Notes: generated by a model from the letters alone, not told the origin. A stretch of 64,000 nucleotides of DNA from Geothrix sp. (GCA_030681515.1 JAUXSE010000053.1:141172-205171); one strand, 5' to 3'. Counted from the first letter of the stretch, positions 22,413-30,422 are shown. Numbers and translations are program-made.

Positions 22413-24460
22413 GCGAGACCACGGCAACAGCGAAAGGGCATCCGAAGACCACCCGGTTCCTTCCGGGAACAGCCTTCTGGATCCTCACAGGACTTGCCCC
22501 AAGACCACTACACGCGGACTTGGCGTGGATTCGCACCAAGCACAAGAACGAGTTCAAGCGCGATGAAGACGTGACGGATCACGTTGCCGAGGTGATCGCC
22601 GGGGCCTCAGATGTTGCCATGGGATCGAGAAAAAACAGCCGCATCGTCCTCAAACGGGAAGGGCGGCGGGTTCTCGTTCTGGAGGTCAGCGCCAAGAAGG
22701 ACCGCTTCCTGGGTGAGCACTACGTCATCAATTCCGCCTACACCATGAAACCATCCCAGGCCCAGAGGATCGTGGGATGGGACAAGTTTGGAAGTTCCTC
22801 GCCGGATGGGCACCCGGTGGCCAGCCCCACGGGGCCTAAGCCCCCAACGTCTGGATCCCCGGGCCACCTCACGGAAGGCTTCGAGGAACAATCCAACAGA
22901 GATTCTACACCGTTCAGGAAGGTCCGCAAGCCCAACCCGTCGGCAGCTCGAAGGCGCATGGACGTTCTCAGGGACATCCACGACACGGGATCCGTGCATG
23001 GCGTCCACAAGGTCATGTTGGAGCGATTCAAGGCCAAGGGCTACATCCAGCAGGAAAAGGGCGGCGCCTGGACCCTCACGAAGATGGGCCAGGCCGTCAT
23101 GGAAGGCCGCATCGGCAAGGCCGGGCGCGGCGCCGTGGACATGGGCAGCGCCCGCTACAAGGCGCAGCGGAGCGGGCCTGGAGGCCGGAGCGGATCCAGG
23201 ACCAAGGGCCGGGACATGGCGGCCTACATGCTGGGTGATGGCGTGAGCGCCCTGAAGAAATTCGAGAAGGAAGAGCGAAAGCGGTTCGAGGCGGACGGTG
23301 ACCGCCTGAAAGCCGAGTTGGACAAGGAACAAGCCGTCTACCAGACCGCCCTGACCCGGATTCTGGGGCCGAAGGGAACCACCCGCGCCGTGAAGATCAG
23401 CCGGGCCGATGGCCTGCCGCTCCACCGGGAAGACCTGACGGAGTTTCAGGCCGCCGGGTGGGAGATCCACCCCGGGGGGACCATCGCGGCCCAGCTTGGC
23501 AAAGCCCTGAGGGGTGCCCGATTGGCCCAGGAGTTCAACCCGGTGGATCCGCTGGAAAGGGCCCTCGGACCCGAGGGAGAAACCAGGGCCGTGGTGCTGG
23601 TAGCCGAAGGCATTACCGAAGAGACCTTGCACCAGCTCCGAGGATCCGGCTACGACCTGAGCCCAGCGCCCAAGCGAATCCGGGATGAGAGTCGAGCCCT
23701 GAATCCCACCGGGCGCAAGCGGCCCCATGCGGCCACGGCGTCGAAGCGGCAGGCTCAGCCTGGAGCCATGACGAAGGCGAAGCCCTCCCCCAAGGCCCCG
23801 GCGAAGGCCAGGAAGACCACCGCGGCGAAGGTGGCGAAGAAGTCCGCCACCACGGGGACAGACAAGATCCAGCCCCTGAAGTCCAAGGCGGCGGCAAAGC
23901 ACCGCATGGCGACGGAACTCGGCAAGCTGCTGAAGGGCACCGCGGCGCCGGCCAGGACCAAAGCCAAGGCCCCAAAGCCCACGCTGGAGAAGTTCACCCT
24001 CACGGGCCGCTTCAACCCCAGTTCCTCCGATGACCTGGCCAAGGTCTGGAAGACCTGGACGGGCACGGATCCGGATCAGGCGCTGAGCTTCGAGGTGGAA
24101 AGGCCCACCGTCGCGCTGAAATCCGGCGGACGGGTGACCATCCCTGAAAAGGTGGTGGTGCTGGGCCGCGTGTCGAAGCTCATCACCAAAGCAGGGCGCC
24201 TGGCAGACTTCGGCGCGGAAGGACCGCTCATGGTGACGGACGCCAAGGCCGAACGCATCTGGCTGCTGGCAGGCAAGCCCTTTCACTTCGACCTGGAGCC
24301 CTCGGTCGTCGCCTACCTGGCCCGAAAGGCCAAGTTCGGAGACCAGCACATCATCGAATACGTCCACGCCTTCAAGGGCCGGGTCCGAGCCGTGATGGCC
24401 GGTCAGATCGGCGCGATGACCGGCGGATTCCGCATCACCCCGCGCGGGCTGGAGGACTGA
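22409..24460 (+). CDS. 683-aa multidomain protein with possible PBECR-like nuclease domain
   Basis: ATG 22409 overlaps the preceding stop. Residues ~25-115 (WIRTKHKNEFKRDEDVTDH ... SRIVLKREGRRVLVLEV ... VINSAYTM) resemble PBECR-type phage nuclease/toxin domains, but I cannot verify this. A linker with KPNP precedes a helical part (~165-290), two related segments with PKGTTRAVKISRADGLPL and PEGETRAVVLVAEGIT, a Lys/Ala-rich region (~440-520), and a C-terminal beta domain (FTLTGRFNPSSSDD ... GGFRITPRGLED). It may be an internal or injected protein. Longest late gene. Confidence 0.65.
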   Translation: MSETTATAKGHPKTTRFLPGTAFWILTGLAPRPLHADLAWIRTKHKNEFKRDEDVTDHVAEVIAGASDVAMGSRKNSRIVLKREGRRVLVLEVSAKKDRFLGEHYVINSAYTMKPSQAQRIVGWDKFGSSSPDGHPVASPTGPKPPTSGSPGHLTEGFEEQSNRDSTPFRKVRKPNPSAARRRMDVLRDIHDTGSVHGVHKVMLERFKAKGYIQQEKGGAWTLTKMGQAVMEGRIGKAGRGAVDMGSARYKAQRSGPGGRSGSRTKGRDMAAYMLGDGVSALKKFEKEERKRFEADGDRLKAELDKEQAVYQTALTRILGPKGTTRAVKISRADGLPLHREDLTEFQAAGWEIHPGGTIAAQLGKALRGARLAQEFNPVDPLERALGPEGETRAVVLVAEGITEETLHQLRGSGYDLSPAPKRIRDESRALNPTGRKRPHAATASKRQAQPGAMTKAKPSPKAPAKARKTTAAKVAKKSATTGTDKIQPLKSKAAAKHRMATELGKLLKGTAAPARTKAKAPKPTLEKFTLTGRFNPSSSDDLAKVWKTWTGTDPDQALSFEVERPTVALKSGGRVTIPEKVVVLGRVSKLITKAGRLADFGAEGPLMVTDAKAERIWLLAGKPFHFDLEPSVVAYLARKAKFGDQHIIEYVHAFKGRVRAVMAGQIGAMTGGFRITPRGLED

Positions 24461-24463
24461 CCC

Positions 24464-25210
24464 ATGAAGATCCAGGCCCTGAACGGCACCGATGACCAGA
24501 TCACCCTGGAGGCCCTCAAGCAGGCCGCCAGCAAGGCGAAGGGCAAAGCCCGCGCCACCATCCAGGGAGTCCTTGATTCCCTGCTTTCACAACCTGCGGC
24601 CCGTGGCCGCTCTGCAAAAGGAGCTTCTGTGAAGAAGCAGACCAAGCGGGCCGCGAAGCGCACGGCCCGTCGCAAGTCCAACCCCACGCGCAAGGCCCAG
24701 GCCCCTGCGGCCTACCGATACCACCGCAAGCGGGCCACCCGCCACAACCCGACCAAGGCTTCCGGAGGCTTCGGCGGCAAGTTCAACACGGACGCCATCA
24801 TGGACGTCCTGAAGGAAGGCGGTCTGGTGGCCCTGGGCGCCCTCGGCAGCTCGTTCGTCGAGCGGCAGTCCGAGCGGATGCTTCCCGACCTGAACCCCAG
24901 CATCCGGACCATCGGTTCGGCGGCTGTGGTGGCCGGCGCCGCCCTCTACTTCGGCGGCAAGACCCTCGGCAAGAACATCGCCGTCGGAGCCATCGCCGAA
25001 GGCATCCGGAGCCTCGGACGCACCTTCATGCCCAGCGTCTTTGCTGGGACCGAGGGGGAATACGAGGACGAAGGCGTGTCCGGCGTCACCGGCTACTGGG
25101 ACGAGAACGGCCAGTGGATCGAAACCTCCGAGGTGAACGGCATCGAAGGGCTGGCCTACGACCTGTCCTACCCCGCCCCGTCCCTCGCTCTCCGCCCCGA
25201 AGGCGTGTAG
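24464..25210 (+). CDS. Basic membrane protein
   Basis: 248 aa. Residues ~45-95 are extremely basic (KKQTKRAAKRTARRKSNPTRK, split by NP motifs), followed by a hydrophobic helical region (~112-190: VALGALGSS, IGSAAVVAGAALYFGG) and an acidic C-terminus. The basic arm could bind the packaged genome at the inner face of a membrane. It directly precedes the capsid candidates. No family recognised. Confidence 0.65.
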   Translation: MKIQALNGTDDQITLEALKQAASKAKGKARATIQGVLDSLLSQPAARGRSAKGASVKKQTKRAAKRTARRKSNPTRKAQAPAAYRYHRKRATRHNPTKASGGFGGKFNTDAIMDVLKEGGLVALGALGSSFVERQSERMLPDLNPSIRTIGSAAVVAGAALYFGGKTLGKNIAVGAIAEGIRSLGRTFMPSVFAGTEGEYEDEGVSGVTGYWDENGQWIETSEVNGIEGLAYDLSYPAPSLALRPEGV

Positions 25211-25220
25211 GAGCCCGCCC

Positions 25221-25862
25221 ATGTTCAAACGCACCCGTATCGTGCCCCAGGCCCGCAAGGCCGCCCCCATGCCCACGCAGGCCGTGATTGTCGCGGCCCC
25301 CCCCCAGGAGAAACGCCCCATGTCCCTCAATCAGTTGGGCGAAAAGGACACCCAGCCCCTGTTCCACCGCCTGGTCCTCGCGGCGGGCACCGTCGTCGCC
25401 GGCCGTGCGCGGATCCACATCTTCAACAAGGCCAAGAACGTCAACCCCGAGCTGACGAACCTGGAAGTCGCGGGCGCCATGCCCAACACGAGCCGGTTCA
25501 CCTTGGCGGGCATCGAGATCCGCGTCAACCCGAACACCACCTCCGCCGCGCTGGCGATGTTCCTCAAGGCCACCCGGATGACCCTGTCCGTGGGAGCCAA
25601 GAACTACGAGAAGCTGAATCAGCCCTCCGTGATGTTCCCTGGCCTCTCCGCCGTGAAGGGCGTCGCGGGCCTGGACTTCACCGCCGTTCACGCCAAGGGG
25701 CTCTACATCTTCAACCCCGGCGAAGAAGTGATCCTCCAGGAATCCCAGACCTTCGACGCGGGCTTCGAGGTGGATCCCACGGGCTTCATCCTTGGCGCTG
25801 GCGACCTCCTGGACATCGTGATCGTCTACAAGGGCCAGAAACAGGCCGTCGTGGCGCTGTAG
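25221..25862 (+). CDS. Beta-rich protein, candidate major capsid protein
   Basis: 213 aa (in-frame ATG codons at 25269 and 25320 are alternative starts; the N-terminal 33 residues are Pro/Ala-rich). The body is almost wholly beta: RIHIFNKAKNVNPELTNLEV, MPNTSRFTLAGIEIRVNPN, ARMTLSVG-type strands, GLYIFNPGEEVILQ and ILGAGDLLDIVIVYKG. The TN-L ... MP ... F-x-L-x-G-I-x-I pattern recalls jelly-roll capsid proteins of small tailless phages. It is preceded by a basic membrane protein and followed by a second beta-rich protein. The capsid role is inferred from fold-like pattern and place. Confidence 0.5.
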   Translation: MFKRTRIVPQARKAAPMPTQAVIVAAPPQEKRPMSLNQLGEKDTQPLFHRLVLAAGTVVAGRARIHIFNKAKNVNPELTNLEVAGAMPNTSRFTLAGIEIRVNPNTTSAALAMFLKATRMTLSVGAKNYEKLNQPSVMFPGLSAVKGVAGLDFTAVHAKGLYIFNPGEEVILQESQTFDAGFEVDPTGFILGAGDLLDIVIVYKGQKQAVVAL

Positions 25863-25917
25863 GAAACCCAGCGGGAGGCTCCATCCCGGGGCCTCCCGCC
25901 CTTCTCTGAGGTGAATC

Positions 25918-26343
25918 ATGGGCCTTCCGCAAGTGGCCTCCTTCAAAATGCTCCTCGGTGCCACCGCTCCGACCCAGAAGTCCTTGGACATCATGGGACG
26001 GTCGCGAATCGTGGTGGATCGCATCGCGGCCAAGCTGATCGTCAGCCCTTCCGCTCTGGGGGCCCTGCCCACGATGGACCAGGTCCGCGCAGCGGAACGC
26101 CTGGTCCGATTCCGCCTGGCCCTGGACCAGAACGATGCTCGCGTGTTGACCATCGGAGACCAGGCCGTGAGCACCTTCAGCCAACTGGACCAGGGGCCCG
26201 TGCCGGTCGCGCCGTTCCCCTTGAGCGGAAACGAGCAGCCCACGGTCAAGGTGAGCATCACCCCCAATTTATTCCAGAACACCGTGTTCACCGCCTTCGG
26301 GACGGTTGAACTGGAGCTTGTCCTCTGGGGACAGGAGGCCTAG
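25918..26343 (+). CDS. Beta-rich protein, candidate minor capsid protein
   Basis: 141 aa with GAGGTGAATC just upstream of ATG 25918. Strands such as RIVVDRIAAKLIVSP, RLVRFRLALDQND, TVKVSITPNLFQ and FGTVELELVLWG suggest one beta sandwich. Size and place beside the 213-aa protein suggest a second capsid or spike component. Not recognised by family. Confidence 0.5.
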   Translation: MGLPQVASFKMLLGATAPTQKSLDIMGRSRIVVDRIAAKLIVSPSALGALPTMDQVRAAERLVRFRLALDQNDARVLTIGDQAVSTFSQLDQGPVPVAPFPLSGNEQPTVKVSITPNLFQNTVFTAFGTVELELVLWGQEA

Positions 26344-26346
26344 ACC

Positions 26347-26724
26347 ATGCGCCTGGTGGACATTGACCCCGCCGAGCTGAACCCGCTTTCGCTCGCCCTG
26401 GTGGGCAAGCTGGGGGACGTGTTGACCGGCGCCGGATTCATTGAGGCAGTGGACGAATCGCGGGGATGGCGCCGCTACCAGTTGCTGCGCTACTTCTGCG
26501 GCTCTGACGCATTCGCCCGCCTGGTGCGGCTCCAGATCATCGTGGCCGGAGAAGTCCGCCAGACCATCACCCCCAAGGGCGCGGCGGATGAGCTGTATCT
26601 GGAAGGCCTGGTATCCCCGGGCCAGCCGTTGACCCTGCGCATCGTTCGGGATCCCCTGACCTCTGCCGTGGTGCTTCCCAACCCCTTCCCGGACGTGGAC
26701 GTTCGATTCGAGGTGTTCGGATGA
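26347..26724 (+). CDS. Small beta-rich hypothetical protein
   Basis: 125 aa, three bases after the previous stop. Ends in a run of strands (LQIIVAGEVRQTI, SPGQPLTLRIVRD, SAVVLPNPFPDVDVRFEVFG). The ending PNPFPDV recurs as VPNPFPP at the end of the protein at 27236, which suggests related domains. Stop overlaps the transglycosylase start. Confidence 0.55.
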   Translation: MRLVDIDPAELNPLSLALVGKLGDVLTGAGFIEAVDESRGWRRYQLLRYFCGSDAFARLVRLQIIVAGEVRQTITPKGAADELYLEGLVSPGQPLTLRIVRDPLTSAVVLPNPFPDVDVRFEVFG

Positions 26725-27239
26725 GCTTTCTCGACCTGAAACCCCTGATCACCGCCATCTCCGAAGCGCACGGCTACGACGCCGCGATGCTGGCGGCCCA
26801 GGCGCATCAGGAAAGCGCCTTCAAGCTGGATGCCGTCTCCAAGGCCGGAGCCCAGGGCCTCATGCAGTTCATGCCCGCCACCTGGCAGGAATGGGGCAAG
26901 GGCCTGGATCCCTTCGACGCGAAGGCCAGCCTCGACGCAGGCGTTCGCTACATGAAGATGCTGACGGCGCGATATCGCGGCGCATCGGATCCGATCTCCC
27001 TGGCCCTGGCAGCCTACAACGGCGGCATGAAGCGCGTGGACGACGCGATCAAGCGCACCGGACGGACCGACTGGCAAGGCATCGAAGCCGCTCTACCCCA
27101 GGAGACCCGGGCCTACGTGCCCGCGATCCTCAACCGGGCCACCTTCTACAAGACCATCTTCGTGGCAGGCATCGCCGGGCCGGTTGTGGCGATCCTGGCC
27201 ATGTTGACCTTTCTCATTGTGCGGAGGGTGATGGCATGA
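26721..27239 (+). CDS. Membrane-anchored lytic transglycosylase
   Basis: 172 aa. Residues ~10-130 form an SLT domain: AAQAHQESAF with catalytic Glu31, then GAQGLMQFMPATW, DAGVRYMKML and LALAAYNGG. A C-terminal membrane helix (~147-169) anchors it. Such enzymes cut peptidoglycan glycan strands; PRD1 P7 and FLiP-type phages carry one in the virion for genome entry. ATGA overlaps on both sides place it within the structural operon. Confidence 0.9.
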   Translation: MSFLDLKPLITAISEAHGYDAAMLAAQAHQESAFKLDAVSKAGAQGLMQFMPATWQEWGKGLDPFDAKASLDAGVRYMKMLTARYRGASDPISLALAAYNGGMKRVDDAIKRTGRTDWQGIEAALPQETRAYVPAILNRATFYKTIFVAGIAGPVVAILAMLTFLIVRRVMA

Positions 27240-27718
27240 GCGAGCTGTTTTCCTCAGGTTCCAACCTTCTGCACTTGGAACAGATTGAGCAAAAAGAGAG
27301 GCATTCCGTCACCTTGGTCCAACAGGTGATGACCGATTTCTTGGGAGGATTCATACCGAATGGCGAGCCATGGCCCTTTCATCCGGTGGCGCTGGGGCCC
27401 CTGCTCCTGGACATCTACAATGACGCTTTCATCATCCCGGCAGAGGTCTACTGGTGTGAGGATGACAACGCCTACGCAGTTGCAGAAGCCCTGGGGCTTG
27501 GGTTGAACGTGAACCCCGTAACGCGACAGGGAATCATCAGCGCGCCGCAGGGCGTCCGCAAGCGCGTGGTGATCAGCCCATCCTGCCGATTCGTGGGCAT
27601 CCGAACCAATTACATCCTGACGAACGTGAGGATCGTTGGAGTCGTGGACCGCGGGCCAAGTTCGATCCTGGCAAACGCTCCCATCCAGATCACAGTTCCC
27701 AACCCCTTCCCACCCTGA
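27236..27718 (+). CDS. Beta-rich hypothetical protein
   Basis: 160 aa. N-terminal helix with Glu/Gln, then WPFHPVALGPLLLDIYNDAF and strands (RVVISPSCRFVGIRTNYIL, VRIVGVVDR) ending in VPNPFPP. The ending matches that of the protein at 26347. Candidate virion protein; not recognised. Confidence 0.55.
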   Translation: MSELFSSGSNLLHLEQIEQKERHSVTLVQQVMTDFLGGFIPNGEPWPFHPVALGPLLLDIYNDAFIIPAEVYWCEDDNAYAVAEALGLGLNVNPVTRQGIISAPQGVRKRVVISPSCRFVGIRTNYILTNVRIVGVVDRGPSSILANAPIQITVPNPFPP

Positions 27719-27727
27719 GATCACACC

Positions 27728-28171
27728 ATGTCCAGCCTGCAACCCGTCCTAATCCTCCGACCCGATTACACGCCGGTCATCATGCCGGCGCTGGAAGACC
27801 TGCAAGCTCAAACGGTCGATCTGGTGGCGAATCTTCAGCAAATCAGCGGCAGGGGGCTGGATAATACCATCCTGCTCACCAGTCTTGAATCCTTGCTGAA
27901 AAGGAATTCGCTCGTCCATCAGGTGACCATCAGCCTCGTGGCGGCTGTCGTCAATCAGGCGGTAGTCATCGGACTGCTGACGGAGGTGGAGACGGTGGTG
28001 GTGAAGGCCCTCGCTGGTGCCACGGCAACCCTGAGGTTCGGCCCTCTGGCCCAACCGGCCATCCCGGTGATCCAAGGCGAGGTGAGGAACAACCTGCGGC
28101 TCACCACGCTGATCCTGAACAGCCCCGGCGGCGCGGGCGGCACCATCACGCTTGAGCTACAAGGACGGTAA
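27728..28171 (+). CDS. Beta-rich hypothetical protein
   Basis: 147 aa. Strands (PVLILRPDYTPVIMP, TISLVAAVVNQAVVIG, TATLRFGPLAQPAIP, GTITLELQG) with a central helix. The final strand GGTITLELQGR resembles the end of the 141-aa protein at 25918 (GTVELELVLWG). Candidate virion component. Confidence 0.55.
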   Translation: MSSLQPVLILRPDYTPVIMPALEDLQAQTVDLVANLQQISGRGLDNTILLTSLESLLKRNSLVHQVTISLVAAVVNQAVVIGLLTEVETVVVKALAGATATLRFGPLAQPAIPVIQGEVRNNLRLTTLILNSPGGAGGTITLELQGR

Positions 28172-28173
28172 TT

Positions 28174-28389
28174 GTGGGAGACATGCAGTCCGTCCTGAAG
28201 GCCTTCCTGGACCCGACCACGAGCATGGGCACCGCCCGCTGGGTCGCCATTGGCATGACGGCCTATGACATCGCCAGGCACCACCTGAACCTCACCAATG
28301 GCGCCGTCCTGCTGCTCCTCGCGGGCGTGGACATCGCCGCGAGGTGGTTCAACCAGGGCCCGCGAATTGGTCCCACGGCGGCGCCATGA
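28174..28389 (+). CDS. Small membrane protein, holin-like in size
   Basis: GTG at 28174 with AAGGA eight bases upstream; 71 aa. Two short hydrophobic segments (ARWVAIGMTAYDIA and GAVLLLLAGVDIAARW). Size and place after a transglycosylase would suit a holin, but the sequence gives no family match. Confidence 0.5.
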   Translation: MGDMQSVLKAFLDPTTSMGTARWVAIGMTAYDIARHHLNLTNGAVLLLLAGVDIAARWFNQGPRIGPTAAP

Positions 28390-28748
28390 TGGAGGCGAGC
28401 ATGAGATCCATCACGTGGCTGGAGGTGATCGCCTGGGGCGGCCTCACCCTGCTGCTGCTGAGCCTGCTGGGCGTGGCCCTGCGATACGTGTGGATGGACA
28501 AGGTCCGCCGGATCCAGTGCCTGGAAGCCTGGCGGGAACGCCACGAGGCCGGGGAAACCCAGATGCTCCTGGTGGTCCGCGATCTTCAGAACGAAAGCCG
28601 GAATCACACGAAGATCCTCGAACGCATGGAAAAGCAGTTCGAGGGCATGGGGAATCAGCTCCGGGACGTGGCGGCCCTAGTGGGCAACCGCCGCACGGAG
28701 GACCGCCGCTGGGAAGACGGCGGGCTCAAGGTGCATCCCCTCTCATGA
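28386..28748 (+). CDS. Membrane protein with coiled coil, spanin- or holin-associated in layout
   Basis: 120 aa; membrane helix at residues ~10-35 (LEVIAWGGLTLLLLSLLGVAL) followed by a long charged helix (LEAWRERHEAGE, ILERMEKQFEGMGNQLRDV). An N-terminal helix plus coiled coil is typical of i-spanins and of phage lysis accessory proteins. It overlaps the next gene by 4 bp. Function inferred from layout only. Confidence 0.5.
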   Translation: MMEASMRSITWLEVIAWGGLTLLLLSLLGVALRYVWMDKVRRIQCLEAWRERHEAGETQMLLVVRDLQNESRNHTKILERMEKQFEGMGNQLRDVAALVGNRRTEDRRWEDGGLKVHPLS

Positions 28749-29320
28749 CCCTCCGCGCCTGGGGCCTGGCCCTCCTGGCGGCCATGGCGTGCGGCTTCAT
28801 CGCGGGCCGGTGGTCCGTGCCCCCGGCCAAGCCCCTCACCATCGGCGCGAAGCAGGCCCTTCCAGAGCGCGATCTGAGCCCCAAGGGCGAAGTCCGGACG
28901 GTCATCGTCACGCGGATCGTTCCCGGGACGCCTGAGGCCCCCCCGGCGCATCCCGAGGGCATCGGGCAGCACCTGAGCACCACGGCCACCGCCCTGCCCG
29001 CCCTGGCCGGTCCTGGCACCTTCCATAGCGCCATCTTCGGCCAGGTCGAAGGCCCGCGGCTGACCCTGCGAACTCTCCAATGGCTGGATACCCCCGCCGG
29101 GCGCGTGAGCCTGGGAGACGCCAGCACCCGCGAAACCGTGACCAGCTTTCCCATGCCCCGGGCCCGCCCCGAGCCGCGCTGGACCGTCGCGGCCCTGCCA
29201 GCCGTGCAGGATGGCCGCCTGATCGTGGGGGCCATGGTTGAGCACACCCGAGGCCCCCTGGTGATCGGCGTAGGCTACCTGGACAACCGCGCCTTCGGCA
29301 TCGTGGGCGCCCGCTGGTAG
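28745..29320 (+). CDS. Exported or membrane-anchored protein
   Basis: 191 aa. N-terminal hydrophobic segment (GLALLAAMACGFIAGRW) with a Cys at ~16 that could be a lipid site, a Pro-rich part, then a beta-rich C-terminal domain (FHSAIFGQVEGPRLTLRTL, RLIVGAMVEHTRGPLVIGVG). As last gene of the structural chain next to a coiled-coil protein it could be an outer-membrane-side lysis partner. Not recognised. Confidence 0.5.
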   Translation: MTLRAWGLALLAAMACGFIAGRWSVPPAKPLTIGAKQALPERDLSPKGEVRTVIVTRIVPGTPEAPPAHPEGIGQHLSTTATALPALAGPGTFHSAIFGQVEGPRLTLRTLQWLDTPAGRVSLGDASTRETVTSFPMPRARPEPRWTVAALPAVQDGRLIVGAMVEHTRGPLVIGVGYLDNRAFGIVGARW

Positions 29321-29340
29321 AATCCAAACCGGAGGCAGTC

Positions 29341-29517
29341 ATGCCGAGAAAGCGCAAAGCGGTAGACATCGAAGAGCTAGGCGGTGAAATCGCTTGGACC
29401 AAAGAAGGCCTGACGATTTTCATTCCCCAAGAGGTCATCCAGCACTGGACTGCCGCCGAGTTCATTTATGACGAGGCCGAAGACTGCATCAAGATTTACC
29501 CCGTTGAGGACGAGTAA
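29341..29517 (+). CDS. Small protein of 58 aa
   Basis: ATG at 29341 with GGAGG five bases upstream. Basic start (MPRKRKAVDIEE), a central EIAWTKEGLTIFIPQEVI and an acidic end (DEAEDCIKIYPVEDE). The good ribosome site and the next gene starting 1 bp after its stop support it. Could be a small DNA-binding or antitoxin-like protein. Confidence 0.55.
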   Translation: MPRKRKAVDIEELGGEIAWTKEGLTIFIPQEVIQHWTAAEFIYDEAEDCIKIYPVEDE

Positions 29518-29518
29518 G

Positions 29519-29878
29519 ATGCATCTCAACCCTCATCACCAACCGATTCCCGGGCGTTATCCGCTACCAGTATCCTTCCGGCAAACGAAACTTTCGATCC
29601 ACGCCGTGCCACCTGCTGAAAGAGCAGATCGCATTTTCAAGGAACGACTTGCGCCCCTCGGCTGTCGGATTGAGTTTGGACCAACCGATGAAGGCGGAGT
29701 CTTCATCGAAATGGCGTCTATCCGACTGACCGATTACGGGCCAACGCTTGAACAAGCCATCTTGAACTTCGTGGAATCCGCCCAGGAAGTGGCAGACATG
29801 AAGAAAGCCCCAGGAGAGCGGTGGACCAAGGATCTTGAAACCCAGCATCGCATCCTGAAGAAGGCCCTTGCCCGATGA
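29519..29878 (+). CDS. Hypothetical protein, possible antitoxin of HicA-like pair
   Basis: 119 aa from ATG 29519. Middle part RLAPLGCRIEFGPTDEGG and VFIEMASIRLTDYG, then helix TLEQAILNFVESAQEV, not unlike a HicB-type fold. It overlaps the HicA-like gene by 4 bp. The antitoxin role is inferred from position. Confidence 0.45.
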   Translation: MHLNPHHQPIPGRYPLPVSFRQTKLSIHAVPPAERADRIFKERLAPLGCRIEFGPTDEGGVFIEMASIRLTDYGPTLEQAILNFVESAQEVADMKKAPGERWTKDLETQHRILKKALAR

Positions 29879-30153
29879 GGAAGCTCAAAGAGACGGTGGC
29901 CGCGCTGGAGAAGAAGGGCTTCACCAAGCGGGAAGGCAGGGATTATAACTTCAGGTTCCACACCAAAGATGGGGCGCCCAGTGGCGTGAAAACCCGCGTC
30001 CCGAAGGGGCGGGGAGACCTCCAGCCCTGGGAGGTTCACGGATTGCGGAAGGATCTCGGACTCACTGAACCCGAATTGCTGGCCCTCATTGACTGTCCGA
30101 TGTCGCGCGAGAAATTGGAACAGATCCTCCGAGAGCGGGGCCTCATCCAGTAA
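29875..30153 (+). CDS. HicA-like small protein
   Basis: 92 aa. LKETVAALEKKGFTKREGRD, YNFRFHTKDG and VKTRVPKG match the pattern of HicA-type double-stranded RNA-binding-fold toxins, though the usual catalytic His of HicA is not in its standard G-x-H context. The C-terminal helix (ELLALIDCPMSREKLEQIL) is seen in a related family of unknown function. Its 3' end overlaps the convergent gene at 30036-30422 by 118 bp. Confidence 0.5.
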   Translation: MRKLKETVAALEKKGFTKREGRDYNFRFHTKDGAPSGVKTRVPKGRGDLQPWEVHGLRKDLGLTEPELLALIDCPMSREKLEQILRERGLIQ

Positions 30154-30422
30154 TCGGACGTGACCAAGCCCTCAGTGCCCCCACGCGCCAGGAGATCCGC
30201 TGGGGGGGCTTCGCCGCTTTGCAGGATGTCATCCTGTTCTGCGGCCGCAGCGTCCAGGATGAAGGCCAGATCATCCAGGGACACCACCGCGGCCACCGGG
30301 CGGCCATCCCGCACCGGCACCACGCTCCCGCCGTCTTTTGCAACGGCGAACAGGATGCCCGAGTCAACTTCCCACGCGCGAAGACCGCAGGTCCGGATCA
30401 GGGATGCCAGGTTCTCATCCAT
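30036..30422 (-). CDS. Phd/YefM-like antitoxin-like protein
   Basis: 128 aa on the minus strand. SVVPVRDGRPVAAVVSLDDL at residues ~32-51 matches the Phd/YefM core strand pair and turn. The family is usually ~80-90 aa, so the C-terminal ~35 residues, antisense to the HicA-like gene, may be read-through of a lost stop. Apart from the questionable frame at 12524 it is the only minus-strand gene in the element. An AT-rich promoter candidate lies at ~30480-30525. Confidence 0.6.
   Translation of the reverse strand: MDENLASLIRTCGLRAWEVDSGILFAVAKDGGSVVPVRDGRPVAAVVSLDDLAFILDAAAAEQDDILQSGEAPPADLLARGGTEGLVTSDYWMRPRSRRICSNFSRDIGQSMRASNSGSVSPRSFRNP

Noticed and set aside
21725..24460. 911-codon version of the 683-aa late gene
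   Set aside because: The extra 228 codons lie out of frame over the preceding coupled gene. ATG 22409 overlaps that gene's stop in the same manner as its neighbours.
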